A DNA stretch of 61,445 nt from Bryobacterales bacterium (GCA_016789755.1 JAEUQG010000317.1:1-61445); one strand, 5' to 3'; positions 33,499-43,004 are shown, numbered from the stretch's first letter. Made by a program: numbers and translations. Notes: a model not told the origin generated them from the letters alone.

Positions 33499-34890
33499 AT
33501 GCCGATTCAGAAGACCATTTCCCCAGTGGATGGACGTGTGTTCGTCGAGCGCGAACTGGCGTCCGGCGCAGAAATTGAAGCAGCTCTTTCGCAGGCCGTC
33601 GCGGCCCAAAAAACATGGCGCGACACCCCCCTCTCCGAGCGGCTCGACGTCTGCCTGCGCTTCGTTCAGGCGATGGAAGCCGACGCCGCCTCCATCGGCG
33701 AAGAGCTCACCTGGCAAATGGGGCGGCCCATTCGCTATTCCCCCATGGAAATTCTCCGCGGCTTCGCCGAGCGCGCCCGCTACATGGTGGAGATCGCGCC
33801 CCAGGTGCTCGCCGATATCCCTGTTCCCGCCAAGTCCGGCTTCACCCGCTTCCTGCGCCGCGAGCCCGTAGGCGTCGTCTTCACCGTCGCCCCCTGGAAC
33901 TATCCCTATCTCACCGCGGTCAATTCCGTCGTGCCTGCCATTGCCGCCGGCAACGCCGTCGTCCTCAAACATTCCGCTCAGACGCCACTCTGCGCGGAAC
34001 GAATGGCGAAGGCCTTTCACAAAGCTGGTCTGCCGGAAGGTGTGTTTCAATTCCTCCATCTGGGACACGACGACGTCGCGCGCGTCATTGCCGATTCCCG
34101 CGTCGCCTTCGTCGCCTTCACCGGATCCGTCGCCGGCGGCCATGCCGTCCAGCAAGCCGCGGCCTCCCGTTTCGCCGGCACGGCTCTCGAACTGGGAGGG
34201 AAAGACCCCGCATACGTCCGCCCCGACGCCAACCTCGCCCACGCCGTCGAAAACCTCGTCGACGGCGCTATGTTCAACTCCGGCCAATCCTGCTGCGGCA
34301 TTGAACGCATTTACGTTCATGCCGGCGTCTTCCAGCCCTTCGTCGAACAGGCCGTCGCCCTCGCCAAGGATTACGTGCTCGGCAATCCGCTCGAGCAGGC
34401 AACCACCCTCGGCCCCATGGTGCGCACCGCCGCCGCTGAGTTCGTCAGAGCCCAGATTGCCGAAGCCGTCTCCATGGGCGCCGTCGCCCATCTCGATCCC
34501 GCGTCCTTCTCCGCCAACGCCCTCGGCTCTCCCTATCTGGCGCCGCAGATTCTCACCAACGTCGATCACCGCATGCGGGTCATGACCGAAGAGACTTTCG
34601 GGCCCGTGGTTGGCGTGATGCGCGTCGATTCCGATGAGCAGGCCATTGCCCTCATGAACGATAGCCCCTACGGTTTGACCGCCGCCGTCTGGACCTCCGA
34701 TGAGCAAGCCGCCGTTCGTATCGGAGACCAAATCGAAACAGGCACGTGGTTCATGAACCGCTGCGACTACCTCGATCCAGCACTGGCATGGACCGGCGTC
34801 AAGGATTCCGGCCGCGGTTGTACCCTCAGCGTTCTCGGCTATGAGCAGTTGACGCGCCCCAAATCTTTTCATCTGCGTGTAGCGTTGTAG
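33499..34890 (+). CDS. NAD(P)-dependent aldehyde dehydrogenase
   Basis: 463 aa from ATG 33499 (MPIQKTISPVDGRVF). A TTG at 33490 would overlap the previous stop and is the alternative. Seen: the cofactor motif FTVAPWNYPYLTAVN, FTGSVAGG, the general-base Glu in LELGGKDPAYV, and the nucleophile Cys in FNSGQSCCGIERIYVH. The TEETFGPVVGVM and PYGLTAAVW segments complete the ALDH fold. The sequence most resembles the succinate-semialdehyde/gamma-aminobutyraldehyde branch, but the substrate is not certain. Confidence 0.93.
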   Translation: MPIQKTISPVDGRVFVERELASGAEIEAALSQAVAAQKTWRDTPLSERLDVCLRFVQAMEADAASIGEELTWQMGRPIRYSPMEILRGFAERARYMVEIAPQVLADIPVPAKSGFTRFLRREPVGVVFTVAPWNYPYLTAVNSVVPAIAAGNAVVLKHSAQTPLCAERMAKAFHKAGLPEGVFQFLHLGHDDVARVIADSRVAFVAFTGSVAGGHAVQQAAASRFAGTALELGGKDPAYVRPDANLAHAVENLVDGAMFNSGQSCCGIERIYVHAGVFQPFVEQAVALAKDYVLGNPLEQATTLGPMVRTAAAEFVRAQIAEAVSMGAVAHLDPASFSANALGSPYLAPQILTNVDHRMRVMTEETFGPVVGVMRVDSDEQAIALMNDSPYGLTAAVWTSDEQAAVRIGDQIETGTWFMNRCDYLDPALAWTGVKDSGRGCTLSVLGYEQLTRPKSFHLRVAL

Positions 34891-34924
34891 GCCAACCATC
34901 CGCTGCTTCCCGGACAGTGGTCGG

Positions 34925-34953
34925 TTGACAAGCCTACAGTACTCGGCTACTAT
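34925..34953 (+). promoter_or_regulatory. Strong sigma70-type promoter for rpsA
   Basis: A consensus -35 TTGACA (34925-34930), exactly 17 bases, then TACTAT (34948-34953). Transcription would start near 34960 and give an ~85-base leader before rpsA. Two AGTACT hexamers flank the -10 (34939-34944 and 34959-34964). Confidence 0.75.
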
Positions 34954-35045
34954 TCTGAAGTACTGTTCTTTCAACGGCTTGCCCGTGGATTCCCTGTGAA
35001 AGGCGTTAGCCGCCCACGGACAGGCGTTGAGACCGGAGTGTGGCG

Positions 35046-36770
35046 ATGGCCGAAAATCCTCAGGATCACTCGCTGGAGATGCCTTTCGATGGCGTGGATG
35101 AGGGGCTCGAGCAACTGCTCGACGACTACTCCCACTTTGCTCCCCCTGCCGAAGGGGAGCTGTTGCAGGGCCATGTCTTAAAGGTCACCGACAAGGAAGT
35201 CATTGTCGACTTCGGCTACAAGTCTGAAGGTATTGTCCCGCTTTCCGAGTTCCTCCTCCCCGATGGCTCCCTTACCCTCAAACGCGGAGACAGCGTCGAT
35301 GTCATGGTCGACCGCCACGCCCCTCAGGTCGAAGGCTACGTCACCCTTTCGCACGAAAAGGCGGTCCGCCTCCGCAATTGGGACACCCTCGAAAAGGCCT
35401 TTCAGGAAGGTCTGCTTATCTCCGGCCGCGTCTTGGGCCGGATCAAAGGCGGACTCATCGTCGATGTCGGCACCAAGGCTTTCATGCCTGGTTCGCACGT
35501 CGATGTGCGCCCCATCCACAATCTCGATTCCCTGGTTGGCCAGGACATCGCCGTCAAGCTGGTCAAACTCAATCGCCGCCGCGGCAACGTCGTCGTTTCC
35601 CGCAAACTGGCGCTCGAAGAAGACATCGCACAGCGCAAGGAAACCGCCCTCGAGGTCATCGAAGAAGGCTCCGTCGCCACTGGCGTGGTCAAGAACCTCA
35701 CCGACTACGGCGCTTTTATCGACCTCGGCGGCATCGACGGATTGCTTCATGTCAGCGACATGTCCTATGGACGCGTCGGCCACCCTGCCGAACTGCTCCA
35801 TGTCGGCGACACCATCACCGTCCGCGTCCTCAAGTTCGACAAAGGCAAAGAACGCATTTCCCTCGGCATCAAGCAGCTTCAGGCCGATCCCTGGGATTCC
35901 GTCATTGAGCGCTATCCCGTCGGCCTCCGCGTCATCGGACGCGTCGTCAGTATCACCGACTACGGCGCCTTCGTCGAATTAGAGCCCGGCGTCGAAGGCC
36001 TTATCCATATCACCGAGATGACTTGGTCCCGCCGCCTCAAGCACCCCTCCAAGGTCGTTAAGGTCGGCGATACCGTCGAAGTCGTCGTTCTCGAAGTCAA
36101 ACCTTCCGAAAAGCGCGTCTCGCTCGGCATCAAGCAACTGGAAGCCGACCCCTGGACCACCGTCGAAGACCGTTACAGCGTCGGCAGCGTCGTCGAAGGC
36201 CGCGTCCGCAAACTCACCGATTTCGGCGCCTTCATCGAAATCGAGGAAGGCATCGACGGCCTCGTCCACGTCTCCGATCTTTCCTGGACCAAACGCGTCA
36301 AGCATCCCTCCGAAGTCCTCAAAAAGGGCCAGATGGTGCAGGCCGTCATCCTTCAGATCGACGCCCACAACCGCCGTCTTTCGCTCGGCGTCAAACAGCT
36401 TCAGCCCGACGCCTGGGAGACTTTCTTCCGCTCCCATCAGGCCGGCGACCTCATCCGCGGGCGCGTCTGCCGCACTTCCAACTTCGGCGTGTTCGTCGAA
36501 CTTGCCCCCGGTGTCGAGGGCCTTTGCCACAATTCGGAAATCCCCGGCGCCACCGGCCGCAAGGACGAAGTCCCGCTCCCCGTCGGCGAGGAGTTCGACT
36601 TCAAGATCATCAAACTCAACGAGGCCGAAAAGAAGATCGGGCTCAGCGTGCGCGCCGTTGCCGAAGAGGAAGAACGGACGCGGCTTGAGGACTATCAGCG
36701 CCAGGCCGCCGCCGCCACCATGACCATCGAAGAGGTCATCCACTTGAAGGGGCATGGCGAAGGCCGCTAA
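35046..36770 (+). CDS. rpsA: 30S ribosomal protein S1
   Basis: 574 aa with six S1 (OB-fold) repeats at roughly 40-105, 122-190, 206-275, 291-362, 378-448 and 464-535. Repeat signatures include LTDYGAFIDLGGIDGLLH, ITDYGAFVELEPGVEGLIH, LTDFGAFIEIEEGIDGLVH and TSNFGVFVELAPGVEGLCH. S1 docks mRNA on the 30S subunit. GGAG at 35034-35037 lies 8 bases before ATG 35046, so that start is preferred over GTG 35040. An HU/IHF gene follows, echoing the rpsA-ihfB order of enterobacteria. Confidence 0.96.
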   Translation: MAENPQDHSLEMPFDGVDEGLEQLLDDYSHFAPPAEGELLQGHVLKVTDKEVIVDFGYKSEGIVPLSEFLLPDGSLTLKRGDSVDVMVDRHAPQVEGYVTLSHEKAVRLRNWDTLEKAFQEGLLISGRVLGRIKGGLIVDVGTKAFMPGSHVDVRPIHNLDSLVGQDIAVKLVKLNRRRGNVVVSRKLALEEDIAQRKETALEVIEEGSVATGVVKNLTDYGAFIDLGGIDGLLHVSDMSYGRVGHPAELLHVGDTITVRVLKFDKGKERISLGIKQLQADPWDSVIERYPVGLRVIGRVVSITDYGAFVELEPGVEGLIHITEMTWSRRLKHPSKVVKVGDTVEVVVLEVKPSEKRVSLGIKQLEADPWTTVEDRYSVGSVVEGRVRKLTDFGAFIEIEEGIDGLVHVSDLSWTKRVKHPSEVLKKGQMVQAVILQIDAHNRRLSLGVKQLQPDAWETFFRSHQAGDLIRGRVCRTSNFGVFVELAPGVEGLCHNSEIPGATGRKDEVPLPVGEEFDFKIIKLNEAEKKIGLSVRAVAEEEERTRLEDYQRQAAAATMTIEEVIHLKGHGEGR

Positions 36771-36820
36771 GATCGTATTTTTCCCGGAGTACCCTGCCAA
36801 TCATGGAGAATCGAACAACA

Positions 36821-37123
36821 ATGACGAAAGCGGATCTGATCGAGGAAGTGTCCCGCGTGGTGGAAATGACACGAAAGGATTCGGAGGTGATCGTGGAAGC
36901 CATCTTCGACAGTGTCGTCCGCTCGCTCAGAACCGGGGACAAAATCGAGATCCGCGGCTTCGGAAGCTTCCGCACCCGTCAGCGCCAGGCCCGCGTCGGC
37001 AGGAATCCGAAAACCGGCACCCGTGTCGAAGTCCCTTCCAAGCGCATCCCCTACTTCAAACCCAGCAAGGAATTGAAGGACCTCGTCAACCGCAACTCCA
37101 CCGACGGCGCCGCGTCCGCGTGA
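36821..37123 (+). CDS. HU/IHF-family DNA-bending protein
   Basis: 100 aa from ATG 36821 (MTKADLIEEVSRVVEMTRKD), the usual family start; an upstream ATG at 36803 would add six residues. Seen: the helical dimerisation body, KIEIRGFGSFRTRQRQARVG leading into NPKTGTRVEVPSKRIPYFKP, with the DNA-intercalating arm. It is an architectural nucleoid protein. It lies 50 bases after rpsA and probably shares its promoter. HU versus IHF cannot be told from this sequence alone. Confidence 0.95.
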   Translation: MTKADLIEEVSRVVEMTRKDSEVIVEAIFDSVVRSLRTGDKIEIRGFGSFRTRQRQARVGRNPKTGTRVEVPSKRIPYFKPSKELKDLVNRNSTDGAASA

Positions 37124-37135
37124 GTCACGCCGGCG

Positions 37136-37618
37136 ATGGATCGTCTTTGGAGCCCCTGGCGCTATCGCTACGTATCCAACGCGGGAACGGAACCCGGTTG
37201 CGTCCTCTGCGCCAAACACCAGTCCGGGGATGACCGCGGCAATCTCGTTCTCTTTCGCGGCGCCGCCTGTTTCGTCATCCTCAACCTTTACCCGTACACC
37301 ACCGGCCATCTCATGGTGGTGCCATACGCCCACGTCTCCACGCTTGAGGATGCCCCCGGGGAATCCGTCGCCGAGATGATGCAGCTTACTCAGGCCGCCT
37401 CCCGCCACTTGCGCGCCGTCTATCGCCCTCAGGGCCTCAACATCGGCATGAACATCGGCGAGTGCGCCGGCGCCGGCATCGCCGGCCATATCCATATGCA
37501 CGTCCTTCCCCGCTGGCCCGGCGATGTCAATTTCATGACTTCCATCGCCGAAACCCGCGTCCTCCCCGAAGATCTCGATACCACCTACTCCCGGCTTTAC
37601 GAGGCGTTTCACAGTTAA
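37136..37618 (+). CDS. HIT-family nucleotide hydrolase/phosphorylase
   Basis: 160 aa. The histidine-triad motif is GHIHMHVLPRWPGD, preceded by YPYTTGHLMVVPYAH. An N-terminal CVLC pair could bind zinc. The N-terminal WSPWRYRYV resembles the branch that includes mycobacterial Ap4A phosphorylase. It likely cleaves dinucleoside polyphosphates or adenylated by-products. It starts 13 bases after the HU gene and ends just before the GT2 gene. Confidence 0.92.
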   Translation: MDRLWSPWRYRYVSNAGTEPGCVLCAKHQSGDDRGNLVLFRGAACFVILNLYPYTTGHLMVVPYAHVSTLEDAPGESVAEMMQLTQAASRHLRAVYRPQGLNIGMNIGECAGAGIAGHIHMHVLPRWPGDVNFMTSIAETRVLPEDLDTTYSRLYEAFHS

Positions 37619-37621
37619 CCG

Positions 37622-38389
37622 ATGGCTTCCGTTGCACGCACTAAACGCGACGTTCTCAAAGAGCCCGTCTCCATTCTCCTGCCCGTCTGCGATGAGGTCG
37701 AAGGCATCGAGTCGGTGCTCGCCGAACTCGTCGAGGTCGTCTTCCGCTACCTCCCCGAAGGCTCCGAATTCCTCATCGAAGAAAGCGGATCGAAAGATGG
37801 AACCAAGGAACTGCTCCAGGACCTTCAGCAGCGTTGGCCGTTTCTCGACATCCGCTTTCAACCCAAGCGCGAGGGATTCGGTCCGGCCGCCCGTGCCCTG
37901 TACGCCCGCGCTAAGTGCCCCTGGGTCTTTTTCAGCGATAGCGACGGACAGTGCGTCGGCAGCGAGTTCTGGCGCCTCGCCGAACACGCCTCCAACAACG
38001 ATTTCGTCCTCGGCGTAAAGCGCATTCGCTACGATCCGCTTGTCCGCAGAATCACCTCGCGCGTGTTCAACCGCATCGCCAAAACGCTCTTCTCCGTTCC
38101 CGGCGAAGATATCAACTTCGGCTTCCGCCTCGCCCGCCGCGATGCCGTGAACCGCTGCCTCTCCATGTGCTCCGATTTGCCCACCCTGCTCAACGCGGAG
38201 GTCTCCATCTACGCCCATGGGCTCGGTTACAGAATTCAGCCTGTCCGCGTGCATCACCGCCCGCGGATCTTCGGCTTGAGCCGCGGATTGACGCCGGGGT
38301 CGGTTCCGTCAAACTCCTGGAAGGCCTTCGTCGGATTGCTCAAGATCTGGCGCAAAATGGGAACTGGACACCCGGACAAGCGCGCATGA
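37622..38389 (+). CDS. Family 2 glycosyltransferase (dolichol-phosphate-mannose-synthase-like)
   Basis: 255 aa. A GT-A fold with SILLPVCDEVEGIESVL at the nucleotide-binding N-terminus, ESGSKDGTKELLQDL, and the metal-binding acidic motif FFSDSDGQCVGSEFW (DxD). A short amphipathic C-terminus (KAFVGLLKIWRKMGTG) may touch the membrane. No polytopic membrane region is present. Its TGA overlaps the ATG of the large membrane-TPR gene, so it likely provides a lipid-linked sugar to that protein. Confidence 0.9.
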   Translation: MASVARTKRDVLKEPVSILLPVCDEVEGIESVLAELVEVVFRYLPEGSEFLIEESGSKDGTKELLQDLQQRWPFLDIRFQPKREGFGPAARALYARAKCPWVFFSDSDGQCVGSEFWRLAEHASNNDFVLGVKRIRYDPLVRRITSRVFNRIAKTLFSVPGEDINFGFRLARRDAVNRCLSMCSDLPTLLNAEVSIYAHGLGYRIQPVRVHHRPRIFGLSRGLTPGSVPSNSWKAFVGLLKIWRKMGTGHPDKRA

Positions 38390-40749
38390 ACGCCACCAAC
38401 ATCGCCGTCTGGCTCTTCTGCCTTCTGGCTCAGGCGGCGATCTTCATCGCCTTCGGCGAATGGTGCGCCCTGCGCCTCTGCGGTTGGCGGCCCGCCCGTC
38501 ACGGAGCGCCGGAATTCAGCTTCTGCTTGGGCTTTGCCGCCTATGCCCTCATCGGCAGCGTCGCGCTCGCCGTGGCTCGCTCCGCCCGTTCGGTCCCTCT
38601 GGCCGTCGCCCTGGTTGCCGTCGCGCTCTGGCTCTACGGCCGCCGCGATACCGCCCAAGCCCCGCCGGCCTTCGCCGCCTACGCCGCGTTCCGCCGTACC
38701 CGAGCCTTCCGCCTCAGCGCCGTGCTGCTCTTCGTCTTTGCAGCGGCCGTCACCGCCGCCCGATTCCCCTGGCTCGCGGAACTCTCCACCGCCCGCGGCA
38801 CCGCCATGGGCACCCTCATCTTCGACGATGTGCGGACCATCGGCTTCCCCCTCGCCCTTGCCGCCGATGGCTTCCCCTTGCGCAGTCCCATCGCCATGCA
38901 AATGGAACTGCCCTACGCCACCGCGCCCTTCGCTTGGGCCTCGGGCTGGATGGCATGGCTCCCCGATATCGCCCTGCCTATCCTGCTTGCCGATGTAGCC
39001 GCCCAAACCCTGTTCTACGGCCTTACCGTGCTCCTGGCCGCCTGCGCCTTCGTGCCGGTCCTGCCCGCCCGCGTCTTGCTCGCCGCTACCGCGTTCTTCG
39101 GCAGCAGCATCAACCTCTGGGATCTCGGAATCAAGGCCGAGTGGCCCTGGGTGCGCTTCTTCTTTGGCTATTTCCGGCTCAACCAGATGTACACAACCAT
39201 CGGTTGGAGTCCGCTCACGGGCAACATCTGGATCCCCAATCACGTCCTCGGATTCTCCGCCATCCTGCTTGCCGCTTTCTGCTTTCTGCACCTCGGCAAC
39301 CGCCGCCTCGCTCTCCTGTTCGCCGTCTTCTGCGCCGCCTCCAGCCTCGACATGACCGTGATGGGCCTTGCCGCCATGGGGCTCCTCACGGCGCTCCCCG
39401 TGCTCCGCCACATCGCCAAAGGCGTCAAGCCGTCCGAATGGGTTTGGCCCGTAGTCCGCATCTGCATGACATCCGCCGCGGCCCTCGTGCTGGTCAATCT
39501 GCCTTCTCTCATTGGCCGCGTCGACTCACCATACGATCCCGTCTTCCCCATCAACACCGTGCCGCAATTCAATGCCGGCATGGGCGGCTCGCACTACGGT
39601 TTGTACGCTCTGCTGTTCCTCACCGTGTGCCTGGTTTGGCGGCCCTCTCCGTTCCGCTCCGTTTGGATTGTTCCCCTGATCACCGGCTTTCTTTTTAGCT
39701 GGCTCTTCGAATACCACTCCATCTGGTTCTGGCGATTCACTTTCGCCGGACATTTCCTCTTCGGCATGTGGTTCGCGGTCCACTTCCCCGCAGCGCGGCA
39801 GCGCCTCTACGCAGCCCTCTGGGCCTTGATCCTCCTCGCCGGTGTGCGCCAGACTTACGTCAACTTCGAGTTCGGCATCCGGCAGGGGCCTTGGGTTACT
39901 GCCGACAAGGCAGCCGCCATGCGCTGGATCGAAACGAATACGCCCCTCACCGCGAAAGTGGCCGAGTTCCGCCCCGAAGAATCGAACCTCGTCGCCGATC
40001 CCGGCTTCCTCCGCACTGGAAACCGCGCCGGCGTCCGCCCCTACGACCGCAGCCATGCCCTCGTCGGATTCAAAGAATACAAGCGCCGCTTCGCCTACCT
40101 GCACGTGGGGATCGCCGCCAACGACTACGTGCTCACCCCAAAAGCCGAGCGTGACTTCATCGCCGTCATCGAAGATTGCCGCGCCCCGCGCGTTTTCGAC
40201 AATGCCTCCCTTGCCCTCTTTCACATCCATGCCGCCTGCCGCCAGCGCCTCCAGGACGAAAGCCGCCGGCAAAGCTACATCGCCTGGAACGACAAACTCG
40301 CCATGCGCCAGTTGCTCGCTCGAAACACAGATCCTTCGAAACTCGAGACCGGCGCCCTTCGCGAATACGTTATCCTGCACCCCGGCGCCATGTGGCTCCT
40401 TCGCAAACGCATGGAGCAACTTTGGGAACAGGGCCGCGCCCCCGAGGCGGCGCAGATTCTCGCCCCCGTCGTCGAAGCCCACCCCCAATTGGGCGAGGCC
40501 CACTACAGCTACGCCTTTTCCCTCACCATCGCCGCGCTGGATCGCGAAAAAGCAATCCTCCACTTCACCAAAGCACTCGAAGCCGGCTACCCGGAATTCT
40601 GGGTCCGCTACAACCGCGGATCCGCCTACTTCGCCCTCGGCAAGTCCGCCGAAGCGCGAGCCGACCTCGAACGCGCCTGCGCCCTCGACCCCAAGCACGC
40701 CGATGCCGCCCGCATGCTCGCCGCCATCGTGAAGGGAGCCCCGCGTTGA
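38386..40749 (+). CDS. Large polytopic membrane protein with C-terminal TPR repeats
   Basis: 787 aa from ATG 38386, which overlaps the GT2 stop. The first ~480 residues have about 11 to 12 hydrophobic helices with large loops, similar in layout to GT-C glycosyltransferases and uncharacterised surface-polymer proteins. A soluble middle region follows. The C-terminal ~110 residues carry TPR-like repeats (YSYAFSLTIAALDREKAILH, WVRYNRGSAYFALGKSAEAR). No family can be named with confidence. Context between GT2 and FkbM genes suggests glycan assembly or protein O-glycosylation. Confidence 0.85.
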   Translation: MNATNIAVWLFCLLAQAAIFIAFGEWCALRLCGWRPARHGAPEFSFCLGFAAYALIGSVALAVARSARSVPLAVALVAVALWLYGRRDTAQAPPAFAAYAAFRRTRAFRLSAVLLFVFAAAVTAARFPWLAELSTARGTAMGTLIFDDVRTIGFPLALAADGFPLRSPIAMQMELPYATAPFAWASGWMAWLPDIALPILLADVAAQTLFYGLTVLLAACAFVPVLPARVLLAATAFFGSSINLWDLGIKAEWPWVRFFFGYFRLNQMYTTIGWSPLTGNIWIPNHVLGFSAILLAAFCFLHLGNRRLALLFAVFCAASSLDMTVMGLAAMGLLTALPVLRHIAKGVKPSEWVWPVVRICMTSAAALVLVNLPSLIGRVDSPYDPVFPINTVPQFNAGMGGSHYGLYALLFLTVCLVWRPSPFRSVWIVPLITGFLFSWLFEYHSIWFWRFTFAGHFLFGMWFAVHFPAARQRLYAALWALILLAGVRQTYVNFEFGIRQGPWVTADKAAAMRWIETNTPLTAKVAEFRPEESNLVADPGFLRTGNRAGVRPYDRSHALVGFKEYKRRFAYLHVGIAANDYVLTPKAERDFIAVIEDCRAPRVFDNASLALFHIHAACRQRLQDESRRQSYIAWNDKLAMRQLLARNTDPSKLETGALREYVILHPGAMWLLRKRMEQLWEQGRAPEAAQILAPVVEAHPQLGEAHYSYAFSLTIAALDREKAILHFTKALEAGYPEFWVRYNRGSAYFALGKSAEARADLERACALDPKHADAARMLAAIVKGAPR

Positions 40750-41537
40750 TCCTCCGCAGGCTTCTCCACTGGGCCGGCGCCGCCAGTTTTCGCGTCCGCG
40801 TGAACGATGAAATGCTCTATCTGCCCCGCCAGTTGTACGGCGAGGTCGGCGTCGATCTGCAACTGCGCACCGGTACCTACTTCGAGGTTCCCGTCATGGA
40901 AGCGCTCCGCCGCGTGCTGTCCCCCGGCGACTGTGTCTTCGATGCCGGTTGTTCCTACGGGATTCTCACCTGCCTCATGGCCCGCCTCGTCGGCAGGGAA
41001 GGGAACGTGCATGCCTTCGAGGCCAATCCCGCCGTCCTGCGTTGGGCCGAATGGATCGTGAAGAAAAACGTCGCCGAAGGCGGCGTGCGCATCGTCCACG
41101 CTTGCCTCGCCGAAACCTCCGGTGGCGTCGCCGAATTCTACGCCGTCCCCGGCAAATCGAGCGTGGCCTCCACCCGCAACACCGACATCCGCCAGTTTCA
41201 CCCCGATTCCGAAGCCCTGCCAGTCCCCATGCTCTCTCTCGATGACTACTGTGAGCGTGAGGGCATCGTCCCACGCTGCATCAAACTCGATGTCGAGGGT
41301 AGCGAATTCCTTGTGCTCAAAGGCGCCACCCGCTTGCTCCACCGCCACCGCCCCGCCTTGCTCGTCGAAACGCACGGCCTGGAAGTGGACGGCATCGGCG
41401 GCAGCGTGGCGGAACTCTGCGCCATGCTCGCCTCCATCGGCTACGTCTTGAAGGAGCCGATTTCCGGCCGGCCCGTAGGCGTCGAAGAGTACACCCGCGG
41501 CTATAGCGCCCGCATCGGTTACTTCCTCGCGGAATAA
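40746..41537 (+). CDS. FkbM-family SAM methyltransferase
   Basis: 263 aa from TTG 40746, which overlaps the previous stop as TTGA; ATG 40807 is an alternative. Seen: the SAM-binding motif VFDAGCSYGILTCLMARL, acidic VHAFEANPAVLRWAEWIVKK, and the FkbM signature IKLDVEGSEFLVLKGA. FkbM enzymes O-methylate sugars of surface glycans and natural products. It closes a three-gene cassette with the GT2 and membrane-TPR genes. Confidence 0.9.
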   Translation: MILRRLLHWAGAASFRVRVNDEMLYLPRQLYGEVGVDLQLRTGTYFEVPVMEALRRVLSPGDCVFDAGCSYGILTCLMARLVGREGNVHAFEANPAVLRWAEWIVKKNVAEGGVRIVHACLAETSGGVAEFYAVPGKSSVASTRNTDIRQFHPDSEALPVPMLSLDDYCEREGIVPRCIKLDVEGSEFLVLKGATRLLHRHRPALLVETHGLEVDGIGGSVAELCAMLASIGYVLKEPISGRPVGVEEYTRGYSARIGYFLAE

Positions 41538-41550
41538 CGCGCCCGCGCCC

Positions 41551-42798
41551 CTAAATCAGCTTCCGCACAATCGCCGCGGCCCGGTCCATCTCCTCCATCG
41601 AATTGTAAACGTGCGGCGAAAAGCGCAATCCCTCGCTCTCCCCTGAGGCCGTCTGCGCCAGGGCTACGCGGTGCTTCGTGTAAAGTGCATCGTAGAGCGC
41701 CGCCGTCGCCTTGCCCTTCACTTGGAATTTGACCACCCCGCCCGATAACTGCCAGTCGCGGCTCGTTTTCAGATGCACCTCCGGTATCGACGCAAGATTG
41801 TCCTTCAATCGCGTCACCAGTTGCCCCAGCCGCCGCTCGATCGCCGCCATCCCAATGAGTTGAATGAAATCCACGCCCGCTTCAAACGCCGCAATCCGCG
41901 GATTGTCGCGTTGCCCGTATACCTCGAACTTCCTAGCCCCCTTCTGGCTTTCCTGCCATTTCGCCGTCACAATCGACGGCCACAACTGCGCAATGCGTTC
42001 CTCCCGCACATACAAAACCCCGGCCTCCAGTGGCCCCATGAACCATTTGTGCGCACTGCCCGCGTAGGAGTCGCACCCAATTCGCTTCACCGAAACGTCA
42101 AACGCCCCAAATGTTTGCGCTCCGTCCAGGTGATACCAGATGTTCCGCTGCCGCGCCAGCCGCCCGATCTCCTGCGCCGGATACCGGTTGCCCGTCGTGC
42201 TCGTCACATGCGTCACCGCCAGCACCTTGGTTCGCGACGTGATCAACCCCGCAATCGAGTCCAGCAACTGCTGCCCGCTCGCCGCCGGAATCGGCACCGC
42301 CGCTTCTTTCACAATCAAGCCGTGCCGCTTCGCCCGAACCTTCCAGGAATCGTTGCTCGACGGGTGATTGTGCGTGGTAATGATAATCTCGTCCCCCGCC
42401 TTCAAATCGAGCCCGTTGACGACAATATTCGAGCCCTCCGAGGTGTTGCGCGTGACGGCGATTTCGTCCGGCCCCGCTTCCAGCATCTTCGCCAGCTTCC
42501 CGCGCAGGCTTTCCTGAATCGCGTCGTATTTGTCGCGGTTCTGAAACGAAGGATCGGCGTGAAAGTCCCTTAAGTACTCCTGATGCCGGTCCAGCACCGG
42601 CCGCGACGACGGGCATACGTTCGCCGCGTTCAGGTACAGCAGCCCCTCCGCCAGCGGAAACTGCCGCTTCACCAGCGTCCAGTATTCCTCTCCCGCCGCT
42701 GTCGGCGCCGCGGCAAGCGAAGATTGCATCGCCAACCAACTTGCGGGCAATGCCCCTGTCACTCCCTGGAAAAAGGTCCGGCGTGTGGATGTAGCCAT
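41551..42798 (-). CDS. Tat-exported class V (isopenicillin N epimerase-like) PLP enzyme
   Basis: 415 aa. The N-terminus STRRTFFQGVTGALPASWLA is a twin-arginine signal, so the enzyme would be folded with its cofactor in the cytoplasm before export. The body is a fold-type I aminotransferase class V protein: TRNTSEGSNIVVNG, TTHNHPSSNDSW, HLDGAQTFGAFDV (PLP Asp) and the Schiff-base lysine in GSAHKWFMGPLEAG. It may be a cysteine desulfurase-like lyase or an epimerase; the substrate is unknown. Convergent with the FkbM gene. Confidence 0.9.
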   Translation of the reverse strand: MATSTRRTFFQGVTGALPASWLAMQSSLAAAPTAAGEEYWTLVKRQFPLAEGLLYLNAANVCPSSRPVLDRHQEYLRDFHADPSFQNRDKYDAIQESLRGKLAKMLEAGPDEIAVTRNTSEGSNIVVNGLDLKAGDEIIITTHNHPSSNDSWKVRAKRHGLIVKEAAVPIPAASGQQLLDSIAGLITSRTKVLAVTHVTSTTGNRYPAQEIGRLARQRNIWYHLDGAQTFGAFDVSVKRIGCDSYAGSAHKWFMGPLEAGVLYVREERIAQLWPSIVTAKWQESQKGARKFEVYGQRDNPRIAAFEAGVDFIQLIGMAAIERRLGQLVTRLKDNLASIPEVHLKTSRDWQLSGGVVKFQVKGKATAALYDALYTKHRVALAQTASGESEGLRFSPHVYNSMEEMDRAAAIVRKLI

Positions 42799-42972
42799 TT
42801 CGGGTAGTGTATCGCAAGGCGCCGAACCGGGGGGAGCCGCCGGCTCATTTGAGGGTGTTTTGTATTTTTTCTTACTTCCCGAGATCCGTTTTGTGTATCC
42901 TTGTACTAGGACTTTCTCTTAGAACGTACTCTCCTCGTAAAGTTCTGCGTACTGTTGGCCGATATACAGTCT

Positions 42973-43004
42973 GTTTGCATCGGTGTATCCGATGTCGTGC
43001 AAAC
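42973..43004 (+). other. Stem-loop in the leader of PEP-CTERM gene 2
   Basis: GTTTGCA (42973-42979) pairs with TGCAAAC (42998-43004). Inside it TCGG (42980-42983) pairs with CCGA (42989-42992) around loop TGTAT, leaving a one-sided TGTCG bulge. The structure ends 33 bases before the start codon. The 239-base gap holding it has no other gene; I could not fix a convincing promoter in it. Confidence 0.45.

Noticed and set aside
34954..35045. rpsA leader as a riboswitch
   Set aside because: CCGTGG/CCACGG can pair in the leader, but this is short and an S1 autoregulatory structure cannot be recognised by eye.
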